A stretch of DNA of 5,103 nucleotides, from contig DUTZ01000548.1 of NCBI GenBank assembly GCA_012841845.1, positions 1 through 5,103 of the forward strand, written 5' to 3'. How positions within the stretch are numbered: the first letter of the stretch is position 1; each line of letters opens with the position of its first letter. Made by a program: the position numbers and the translations under genes. Positions 1 to 5,103 of this stretch are shown here, piece after piece. This DNA comes from Actinomycetales bacterium. Lineage in GTDB: Bacteria; Actinomycetota; Actinomycetes; Mycobacteriales; Mycobacteriaceae. The notes beneath the pieces are model-generated. The model was not told where the DNA came from and did no database searches. It was given only the letters and a program-made list of their open reading frames with translations.

Positions 1-109
1 CGCCGCCGCGTCCGTCCATCCGGCGGCGGACCTCGCGGGCCACCGTCGGGCCGTACTGGCGGCCGAGTCGGACTGCGGTGCGGCCCACGCGGGCCCAGTT
101 GATCGCCAT
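1..109 (-). CDS. N-terminus of an unrecognised small basic protein, partial (cut by left window edge)
   Basis: Reading the minus strand from the ATG at 109-107 gives 36 codons without a stop to the window edge. The protein starts MAINWARVGRTAVRLGRQYG and continues PTVAREVRRRMDGRGG. It looks like a natural N-terminus: an amphipathic, arginine-rich helix with a YGP turn, no signal peptide and no membrane segment. I do not recognise the family and assign no function. There is no usable Shine-Dalgarno site, since GGTGG lies only 2 nt from the ATG, but a TACGCT hexamer sits 7 nt upstream, which would suit a leaderless transcript. The gene diverges from the EthD-like gene across 35 bp. From memory, Mycobacterium tuberculosis lepA (Rv2404c) is also divergent from a conserved gene of unknown function (Rv2405), so this could be its equivalent; that is inference. 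The main doubt is that only 36 residues are visible. Confidence 0.6.
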   Translation of the reverse strand, partial: MAINWARVGRTAVRLGRQYGPTVAREVRRRMDGRGG

Positions 110-116
110 GTCCACC

Positions 117-122
117 AGCGTA
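117..122 (-). promoter_or_regulatory. Possible -10 element (TACGCT) of the minus-strand gene
   Basis: On the minus strand TACGCT fits the actinobacterial -10 pattern TANNNT. It is separated from the ATG at 109 by 7 nt, so transcription would start at or next to the start codon. No -35 hexamer stands at 16-19 bp; a TTGACC on the same strand (139-134) is only 11 bp away, too close to be its partner. Support is positional only. Confidence 0.35.
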
Positions 123-130
123 ACGGCGTC

Positions 131-136
131 TAGGGT
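131..136 (+). promoter_or_regulatory. Possible -10 element (TAGGGT) of the EthD-like gene
   Basis: TAGGGT fits TANNNT and ends 8 nt before the ATG at 145, which would give a leaderless or near-leaderless mRNA. The AGGG inside it could instead act as a weak ribosome binding site about 9 nt from the ATG. No convincing -35 is visible 16-19 bp upstream, where the sequence already belongs to the start of the divergent gene. Confidence 0.4.
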
Positions 137-144
137 CAACGCCC

Positions 145-867
145 ATGGACGTACTGCTGGCGGTGCTGTGGGCGGACGACGACGCGGGGGCCCCGCCCGA
201 CGCGGACGCGCTGCGCGCGGACGTGTCCCGGGCCCTGGCGGGACCGCTCGCGGAGCTCGGGGTGACCGAGGTCGTCGTCAACGTCCGCGACCGGCTCGTC
301 GAGGGGGCCCTCATCGACGTCCGGGTCACCCCCCGCCCGTTCGCCGCCGCGGTGCGGGCGGGCGTCCCGGTGGCCTCGAGGACCGCGTGCGCGGGGATCC
401 TCGACGCGCTGGCCGGCCTGGGGCCGGTCTCGGCGTGGTCGGTGACCGCCTCCGAGCCGCTCCCGCCGCCCGCGCCCGGCCCCGACGGGCGGTGCGACGG
501 CATGGCCAACCTCGCCCTCCTCCGGCGACCCGAGCGGATCGGGCGGGGGGAGTGGCTACGGCGGTGGCTCGAGGACCACACCCCGGTGGCGATCGCCACG
601 CAGTCGACCACCGCCTACACCCAGCACGTGGTGGTCCGCGCGCTCACCGACGACGCCCCGGCGATCGACGGCGTGGTCGAGGAGGTCTTCCCGCTCGGGG
701 CGGTGCGGGATCTGGGCGTGTTCTTCGACGCCGCCGGGGACGAGACGCGGCTGGCCGCCAACATGGAGGCGATGACGGCCTCGACCGGACGGTTCCTCGA
801 CGACGGCGCCGTGGACGCGATCCCCACCGGCCGGTACGTGATGCGGGTTCCCGGCCCGGACGTGTGA
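145..867 (+). CDS. EthD-domain protein with two alpha/beta-barrel halves, function unknown
   Basis: The 240-residue protein resembles actinobacterial two-domain EthD-like proteins (dimeric alpha+beta barrel, ferredoxin-like fold). The C-terminal half, residues about 120-232, is the recognisable part: [18 protein letters not shown] (124-141), then [13 protein letters not shown] (143-155), a VVVRALT strand (162-168), [10 protein letters not shown] (174-183) and a closing PTGRYVM (227-233). His145 is the family's characteristic histidine. The N-terminal half, residues about 1-105, has a parallel strand-helix-strand layout (LLAVLWA; VVVNVRD) but no matching W/H residues, and ends in the family-like TASEPLP (101-107). 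Such folds often bind or modify small molecules, and EthD itself is an accessory of ETBE degradation; nothing here shows a substrate. There is no signal peptide or membrane segment, so it is probably cytoplasmic. ATG 145 is chosen because the EthD-like strand begins straight after it and a TANNNT hexamer lies 8 nt upstream. Confidence 0.7.
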   Translation: MDVLLAVLWADDDAGAPPDADALRADVSRALAGPLAELGVTEVVVNVRDRLVEGALIDVRVTPRPFAAAVRAGVPVASRTACAGILDALAGLGPVSAWSVTASEPLPPPAPGPDGRCDGMANLALLRRPERIGRGEWLRRWLEDHTPVAIATQSTTAYTQHVVVRALTDDAPAIDGVVEEVFPLGAVRDLGVFFDAAGDETRLAANMEAMTASTGRFLDDGAVDAIPTGRYVMRVPGPDV

Positions 868-871
868 CAAT
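863..871 (+). promoter_or_regulatory. Possible extended -10 (TGTGACAAT) for lepA
   Basis: GACAAT (866-871) matches TATAAT at 4 of 6 positions, including A2 and T6, and is preceded by TG at 863-864 as in extended -10 promoters. It overlaps the TGA stop (865-867) of the EthD-like gene. A start near 878 would give lepA a leader of about 50 nt. No -35 is evident. lepA could equally be read through from the upstream gene. Confidence 0.35.
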
Positions 872-924
872 GGGGCCATCGTCCGGGCGGACCTCTCGCC
901 CCGCCACGCCCGGGACCGCCATGT

Positions 925-929
925 AGGAG
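925..929 (+). promoter_or_regulatory. Shine-Dalgarno-like AGGAG overlapping the annotated lepA start
   Basis: AGGAG is the best ribosome-binding match near any gene start here, but its last G is the first base of the GTG at 929. At that spacing it cannot serve GTG 929 in the normal way. The in-frame codon 8 nt after it is ATT 938, a rare start codon. Its first two bases are also the last two of a TAG stop (924-926) that closes an 18-codon open frame. Confidence 0.5.
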
Positions 930-2791
930 TGATCGAGATTCCCAACTTCGCCGAGACGACGTTCACCGATCCCGCCCGGATCAGGAACTTCTGCATCATC
1001 GCGCACATCGACCACGGCAAGTCCACCCTGGCCGACCGCATGCTGCAGCTCACCGGCGTGGTCGAGGAACGGCTCATGCGCGCGCAGTATCTCGACAGCA
1101 TGGACATCGAGCGCGAGCGCGGCATCACGATCAAGGCGCAGAACGTCCGGTTGCCCTGGGTGCCCCGGTCGGGCGCGCACGAGGGCGAGGAGATCGTCCT
1201 GCACATGATCGACACCCCCGGGCACGTCGACTTCACCTACGAGGTCTCGCGCGCGCTCGAGGCGTGTGAGGGTGCGATCCTGCTCGTGGACGCCGCGCAG
1301 GGGATCGAGGCGCAGACGCTGGCCAACCTCTACCTGGCGATGGACAAGGACCTGGAGATCATCCCGGTCCTCAACAAGATCGACCTGCCGGCCGCCGACC
1401 CGGACAGCTTCGCCGCCGAGATCGGCCAGATCATCGGCTGCGAGCCCGAGGAGGTCCTCCGGGTCTCCGGGAAGACCGGCGAGGGCGTCGCGGAACTGCT
1501 GGACCGCGTGTGCGAGGCCGTGCCCGCCCCGGTCGGCGACGCCGACGCCCCGGCCCGCGCCCTGATCTTCGACTCGGTCTACGACACCTACCGTGGCGTC
1601 GTGACCTACGTCCGCGTGGTCGACGGCGAGCTCAAGCCCCGCGAGAAGATCCAGATGATGTCCACCGGCGCGACCCACGAGCTGCTGGAGATCGGCGTCA
1701 TCTCTCCCGAGCCCAAGGCCACCAAGGGGCTCGGCGTGGGCGAGGTGGGCTACCTCATCACCGGCGTCAAGGACGTCCGCCAGTCCAAGGTCGGCGACAC
1801 CGTGACCTCGGCGCGCGGCGGCGCCCCCGAGCCGCTCGCGGGCTACGAGGAGCCCAACCCCATGGTCTTCTCGGGGCTGTACCCGATCGACGGGTCCGAC
1901 TACCCGGTCCTGCGCGACGCGCTCGACAAGCTGCAGCTCAACGACGCCGCGCTCAACTACGAGCCCGAGACCTCGGTCGCGCTGGGCTTCGGCTTCCGCT
2001 GCGGCTTCCTGGGGCTGCTCCACATGGAGATCACCCGCGAGCGCCTGCAGCGCGAGTTCAACCTCGACCTCATCTCCACCGCGCCCAACGTCGTCTACCG
2101 GGTGGTCTCGGAGGACGGCACCGAGCACCAGGTGACCAACCCGTCGTACTGGCCCGAGGGCAAGCAGCGCGAGGTGTACGAGCCGATCGTCAAGACCACG
2201 ATCATCGTGCCCAGCGAGTTCGTCGGCACCACGATGGAGCTGTGCCAGTCCAAGCGCGGCGAGATGAAGGGCATGGACTACCTGTCCGAGACCCGCGTCG
2301 AGCTCCGCTACGTCATGCCCCTCGGCGAGATCATCTTCGACTTCTTCGACTCCCTCAAGTCCCGGACCAAGGGGTACGCGTCGCTGGACTACGAGGATGC
2401 CGGCGAGCAGCTCGCGGACCTGGTCAAGGTGGACATCCTGCTGCAGGGGGAGGCGGTCGACGCGTTCAGCGCGATCGTGCACCGGGACCACGCCCAGGGG
2501 TACGGCAACAAGATGACCGTCAAGCTCAAGGAGCTCATCCCGCGCCAGCAGTACGAGGTCCCGGTGCAGGCGGCGATCGGGTCCAAGATCATCGCCCGCG
2601 AGAACATCCGCGCCATCCGCAAGGACGTGCTCTCCAAGTGCTACGGCGGCGACATCAGCCGTAAGCGCAAGTTGCTCGAGAAGCAGAAGGAGGGCAAGAA
2701 GCGCATGAAGTCGATCGGCCGGGTGGACGTGCCGCAGGAGGCCTTCGTCGCCGCGCTGTCGGCGGACACCAGCGCGGACAAGAAGAAGTAG
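929..2791 (+). CDS. lepA: Translation GTPase LepA (elongation factor 4)
   Basis: This ribosome-dependent GTPase is related to EF-G. It has been linked to back-translocation in vitro and to initiation and 30S assembly in vivo. The 620 residues cover the whole family layout (E. coli about 599). The GTPase domain comes first: G1 AHIDHGKST (25-33), G2 RGITI (64-68), G3 DTPGH (95-99) with the catalytic His99, G4 NKID (149-152) and G5 SGK (180-182). Domain II follows at about 208-295, with EF-G-like domains after it ([19 protein letters not shown] at 354-372). The LepA-specific C-terminal domain runs from about 487 and includes YGNKMT (525-530) and a basic stretch [17 protein letters not shown] (578-594). 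All catalytic motifs are intact and there is no frameshift. GTG 929 is the only ATG, GTG, TTG or CTG codon between the in-frame stop at 839-841 and the conserved domain, but its AGGAG overlaps it, so the true start may differ by a few codons. It lies 61 bp after the EthD-like gene and 29 bp before dcp. Confidence 0.97.
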   Translation: MIEIPNFAETTFTDPARIRNFCIIAHIDHGKSTLADRMLQLTGVVEERLMRAQYLDSMDIERERGITIKAQNVRLPWVPRSGAHEGEEIVLHMIDTPGHVDFTYEVSRALEACEGAILLVDAAQGIEAQTLANLYLAMDKDLEIIPVLNKIDLPAADPDSFAAEIGQIIGCEPEEVLRVSGKTGEGVAELLDRVCEAVPAPVGDADAPARALIFDSVYDTYRGVVTYVRVVDGELKPREKIQMMSTGATHELLEIGVISPEPKATKGLGVGEVGYLITGVKDVRQSKVGDTVTSARGGAPEPLAGYEEPNPMVFSGLYPIDGSDYPVLRDALDKLQLNDAALNYEPETSVALGFGFRCGFLGLLHMEITRERLQREFNLDLISTAPNVVYRVVSEDGTEHQVTNPSYWPEGKQREVYEPIVKTTIIVPSEFVGTTMELCQSKRGEMKGMDYLSETRVELRYVMPLGEIIFDFFDSLKSRTKGYASLDYEDAGEQLADLVKVDILLQGEAVDAFSAIVHRDHAQGYGNKMTVKLKELIPRQQYEVPVQAAIGSKIIARENIRAIRKDVLSKCYGGDISRKRKLLEKQKEGKKRMKSIGRVDVPQEAFVAALSADTSADKKK

Positions 2792-2797
2792 TCACGG

Positions 2798-2807
2798 CGG
2801 ACGTCCG
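2798..2807 (+). repeat. 10-bp perfect palindrome in the lepA-dcp gap
   Basis: CGGACGTCCG is a perfect inverted repeat directly abutting the TAGACT hexamer, where an operator could sit. It has no spacer, so it is a poor RNA hairpin and has no T-run; it is not an intrinsic terminator. The same 10-mer also occurs inside dcp at 4001-4010, which suggests that GC-rich composition may explain it. Confidence 0.3.
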
Positions 2808-2813
2808 TAGACT
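2808..2813 (+). promoter_or_regulatory. Likely -10 element (TAGACT) for leaderless dcp transcription
   Basis: TAGACT fits TANNNT well and is followed by exactly 7 nt before the ATG at 2821. There is no purine-rich Shine-Dalgarno sequence anywhere in the 29-bp gap, so a leaderless mRNA is the simplest reading of how dcp is translated. No -35 match is visible 16-19 bp upstream, inside the lysine codons at the end of lepA. Confidence 0.5.
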
Positions 2814-2820
2814 CGGCGCC

Positions 2821-4929
2821 ATGACCGCCCCGAGTGCCGACACCGCCCGCCACCCGCTGCTCGACGAGTCCGGGCTCCCGTACGGGCTGCCCGACTTCGC
2901 GTCGATCACGGACGCGGATCTCGAGCCGGCGATCCGCGCGGCGATCGACGACCACGCGGCCGAGGTCGCCGCCGTCGTCGCGCTCCCGGAGGAGCCCACG
3001 GCCGAGAACACGGTGGTCGCCCTCGAGCGGTCGGGCAGGGCGCTGCACCGGGTGCTCTCGACCTTCTACGGGCTGCTCGGCCCGGACGCCACCCCGGCCC
3101 GACTCGAGGTCGACCGCGTGGTCTCGCCGCTGCTCGCCGCGCACCACTCCGCGATCATGTCCGACCCCGCCCTCTACGCCCGTGTGGACACGGTCTTCCG
3201 CGCGCTCGAGGACGGGCTGCTCGACCTCGACGACGAGACGGCACGACTGGTGCGCCGCCACCACCGCGACCTGCTCCGGGCGGGGGCGGGGCTCGACGAC
3301 GAGGAGCGCGGTCGACTCACCGCGATCGACACCCGGCTCGCCGAACTCACCACGGCTTTCGGGGAGAACCTGCTGGCCTCGACCACGGAGCTGGCCGTGC
3401 CGGTCACCGACGAGGCGGAGCTCGAGGGGCTGCCCGAGTCCCTGCGCGCCCCGCTCGCCGCGGCCGCCACCGAGGCGGGCCGCGAGGGCTGGCTCATCCC
3501 GCTCGGTCTGCCCACGGTCCAGCCGATCTCCGCGTGGCTCGCCCACGCGGGCCTGCGCCGCCGGGTCATGGAGGCCTCGCTGCGGCGCGGCGCGACCCCC
3601 GGGCACGACAACACCCCGATCGTGCTCGAGATCGTCCGGCTCCGCGCCGAGCGGGCCGAGTTGCTCGGTCTGCGCTGCCACGCCGATCACGTGCTCGCCG
3701 TGGAGACCGCCGGGACACCCGAGGCGGCGCGCGGGCTGCTGCTCGACGTGGTCGACGCCGCCGTCACCAACGCCCGCAACGAGGCCAAGGACCTGCTGGG
3801 CGGCGAAGAGCGGGAGCTCGACCCCGCCGACTGGGCCTACCTGTCCGAGCGGCTGCGCGCCGAGCGCTTCGAGGTGGACGACGCGCGGGTGCGTCCGTTC
3901 TTCGAGCTCGAGCGCACCCTCCGGGACGGCGTCATGCACGCGGCGTCCGAGCTCTACGGCCTGCGCTTCGTCGACCGTCCGGACCTGAGCGGATACCTGC
4001 CGGACGTCCGCGTGGTCGAGGTCTTCGACGAGCAGCGCACCGAGCGGGACGCCGGGGTGGGCCTGCTCCTGCTGGACTACTACGCCCGGCCCACCAAGCG
4101 GGGCGGCGCCTGGATGTCCTCGTTCCGCGACCAGTCCCGGCTGCTCGACGAGCGCCCCGTCGTCGTCAACGTCATGAACCTGTCCCGCCCCGCCGACGGC
4201 GAACCCACCCTGCTCACGATGGACGAGGTCACCACCCTGTTCCACGAGTTCGGCCACGCCCTCCACGGTCTGCTGTCGGACGTGGAGTACCCGGTCTTCT
4301 CCGGGACGTCGGTGCCGCGGGACTTCGTGGAGTTCCCCTCCCAGGTCAACGAGATGTGGGCGCGGCGCCCGGACATGCTCGCCCGGTACGCGCGGCACGT
4401 GGCCACCGGGGAGGTGATCGACGACGACCTCGTCGCGCGGATGCGCCAGGCCGAGCGCTTCGGCGAGGGCCAGGCCACCGTCGAGTACCTCGGGGCGGCG
4501 CTGCTCGACCTGGCGTGGCACTCGCTCACCCGGGCGGAGGCCGAGGAGGTCACCGACATCGACGCCTTCGAGGCCCGGGTCCTGGCGGACGCGGGGCTGG
4601 ACGTGCCGGGCATCCATCCGCGGTACCGGTCGCGCTACTTCCAGCACGTCTTCGCCGGCGGCTACTCGGCGGCCTACTACTCGTACTTCTGGGCGGAGGT
4701 GCTCGACGCCGACGCCGCCGAGTGGTTCGACGAGCGCGGCGGCCTGCAGCGTTCCTCGGGCGAGGCGATGCGGCGCGAGGTGCTCTCGCGCGGTGGTGCC
4801 ATCGACTTCCTCGACGCCTACCGCGCCCTGCGCGGCTCCGACCCGAGCCCCCGCGCGCTCCTGCGCCGTCGCGGGCTCGACAGCGCGGTGGTGGGCGGCG
4901 GCGCGGCCGTCGCCGGCGGACGGTCGTAG
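2821..4929 (+). CDS. dcp: M3-family zinc metallopeptidase, peptidyl-dipeptidase Dcp type
   Basis: The predicted enzyme removes dipeptides from the C-termini of short peptides in the cytoplasm. It is 702 residues long (E. coli Dcp about 680). The N-terminal part (NPLL-like start, then GLPYGLPDFASI at 19-30) and the mainly helical body to about 450 match the Dcp/oligopeptidase A branch. The active site is complete: HEFGHALH at 475-482 gives zinc ligands His475 and His479 with catalytic Glu476. The third ligand is Glu504 in SGTSVPRDFVEFPSQVNE (494-511). The substrate-binding loop YFQHVFAGGYSAAYYSYFW (606-624) supplies His609, Tyr615 and Tyr622, equivalent to His601, Tyr607 and Tyr614 of E. coli Dcp. 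There is no signal peptide or membrane segment. Oligopeptidase A is the alternative within the family; the FVEFPSQVNE and FAGGYSAAYY wording favours Dcp. The start follows a TAGACT hexamer by 7 nt. The last 15 or so residues (alanine/glycine-rich) lie beyond the family core. Confidence 0.93.
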   Translation: MTAPSADTARHPLLDESGLPYGLPDFASITDADLEPAIRAAIDDHAAEVAAVVALPEEPTAENTVVALERSGRALHRVLSTFYGLLGPDATPARLEVDRVVSPLLAAHHSAIMSDPALYARVDTVFRALEDGLLDLDDETARLVRRHHRDLLRAGAGLDDEERGRLTAIDTRLAELTTAFGENLLASTTELAVPVTDEAELEGLPESLRAPLAAAATEAGREGWLIPLGLPTVQPISAWLAHAGLRRRVMEASLRRGATPGHDNTPIVLEIVRLRAERAELLGLRCHADHVLAVETAGTPEAARGLLLDVVDAAVTNARNEAKDLLGGEERELDPADWAYLSERLRAERFEVDDARVRPFFELERTLRDGVMHAASELYGLRFVDRPDLSGYLPDVRVVEVFDEQRTERDAGVGLLLLDYYARPTKRGGAWMSSFRDQSRLLDERPVVVNVMNLSRPADGEPTLLTMDEVTTLFHEFGHALHGLLSDVEYPVFSGTSVPRDFVEFPSQVNEMWARRPDMLARYARHVATGEVIDDDLVARMRQAERFGEGQATVEYLGAALLDLAWHSLTRAEAEEVTDIDAFEARVLADAGLDVPGIHPRYRSRYFQHVFAGGYSAAYYSYFWAEVLDADAAEWFDERGGLQRSSGEAMRREVLSRGGAIDFLDAYRALRGSDPSPRALLRRRGLDSAVVGGGAAVAGGRS

Positions 4930-4932
4930 GAT
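4927..4932 (+). promoter_or_regulatory. TAGGAT: possible -10 or ribosome binding site of the last gene
   Basis: The hexamer begins with the TAG stop codon of dcp and ends 6 nt before GTG 4939. It can be read as a leaderless -10 (TANNNT). Alternatively, the AGGA at 4928-4931 is a ribosome binding site 7 nt from the GTG, serving a gene co-transcribed with dcp. The sequence alone does not decide between them; the 9-bp gap makes co-transcription attractive. Confidence 0.4.
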
Positions 4933-4938
4933 CGGCTC

Positions 4939-5103
4939 GTGACCGCCTTCCTCGGGTTCTGGGACAGGGTCGAGCTCTGGCTCGTGACCCTGCCCTTCGC
5001 CCTGCAGGTCCTCATCATGGTGGTGATGGGGCTCCCGGTGTTCCTGCTCGTCGCGACAGGTGTCGAGCGCGTGTCGGACCTGCTCGTTCGCGGCATGCGG
5101 GGC
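4939..5103 (+). CDS. Small putative membrane protein, partial (cut by right window edge)
   Basis: From GTG 4939 the frame is open for 55 codons to the edge. The N-terminus is V(M)TAFLGFWDRVELWLV, followed by a strongly hydrophobic segment at residues about 15-40 (containing ALQVLIMVVMGLPVFLLVAT) and then a charged, amphipathic stretch ERVSDLLVRGMRG. This suggests one membrane helix or a tight hairpin broken by Gly31 and Pro33, with the rest lost at the edge. I do not recognise the family and assign no function. It begins 9 bp after the dcp stop on the same strand, with an AGGA 7 nt before the GTG, so it is probably co-transcribed with or coupled to dcp. ATG codons at 27 and 30 are unlikely starts because they fall inside the hydrophobic segment. 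Confidence 0.7.
   Translation, partial: MTAFLGFWDRVELWLVTLPFALQVLIMVVMGLPVFLLVATGVERVSDLLVRGMRG

Noticed and set aside
134..139. TTGACC on the minus strand as a -35 box
   Set aside because: It is 11 bp from the only plausible -10 (TACGCT), and no -10-like hexamer stands at 16-19 bp.
78..869. Plus-strand frame overlapping the EthD-like gene (GTG 78 onwards)
   Set aside because: The product is an arginine/glycine/proline-rich shadow of the EthD-like frame. Only its final 18 codons (870-926), outside that gene, are considered separately.
881..901. Short inverted repeats in the lepA leader (GTCCG/CGGAC and GGGCG/CGCCC)
   Set aside because: The stems are only 5 bp, mutually exclusive and lack a T-run. 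They are too short to claim a terminator or attenuator in DNA this GC-rich.
842..928. N-terminal extension of LepA upstream of GTG 929
   Set aside because: The frame is open back to the stop at 839-841 but contains no ATG, GTG, TTG or CTG codon. An ATC at 878, placed 6 nt after GACAAT, is not a normal leaderless start.
644..2491. Long minus-strand open frame of 615 codons antisense to lepA
   Set aside because: It is a shadow of lepA. In very GC-rich DNA antisense frames stay open by codon bias, and the product is a low-complexity mix of D, V, L, H, G and R with no domain. lepA covers most of it with intact motifs.
2641..4647. Long minus-strand open frame of 668 codons antisense to dcp
   Set aside because: It has the same cause: a compositionally biased translation opposite a gene with a complete M3 active site.

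Overview
The window looks like an ordinary chromosomal stretch from a very GC-rich actinobacterium, most likely of the order Mycobacteriales. The main reason is the LepA sequence. Its N-terminal lead-in ([18 protein letters not shown]) and the [10 protein letters not shown] loop before DTPGH resemble, from memory, LepA of the Corynebacterium/Dietzia side of the order more than that of Mycobacterium. No database search was possible, so the genus is an inference.

Layout, left to right. A minus-strand gene, cut by the left edge, begins with ATG at 109 and encodes a small basic protein of unknown function. A 35-bp divergent gap (110-144) carries a possible -10 hexamer for each direction. The plus strand then holds four genes in one direction: a two-domain EthD-like protein (145-867); the translation GTPase LepA/EF-4 (929-2791); an M3-family zinc metallopeptidase of the Dcp (peptidyl-dipeptidase) type (2821-4929); and the start of a small membrane protein cut by the right edge (4939-5103). 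The gaps between plus-strand genes are 61, 29 and 9 bp. No stretch over 300 bp lacks a gene. I see no RNA gene, mobile element, CRISPR array or clear intrinsic terminator.

How the genes work together. LepA acts on the ribosome and Dcp degrades peptides in the cytoplasm. They are a plausible housekeeping pair but are not known to share a pathway. The EthD-like protein has no obvious link to either and may only be a neighbour.

The most interesting signals are regulatory. Several starts lack a usable Shine-Dalgarno site but have a TANNNT hexamer 6-8 nt upstream, the pattern of leaderless transcription common in this order. lepA differs. Its strong AGGAG overlaps its own GTG start codon, and an 18-codon open frame running from the EthD stop codon ends inside that AGGAG. 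The lepA start and its mode of initiation are therefore uncertain. I did not find a convincing new multi-gene system.
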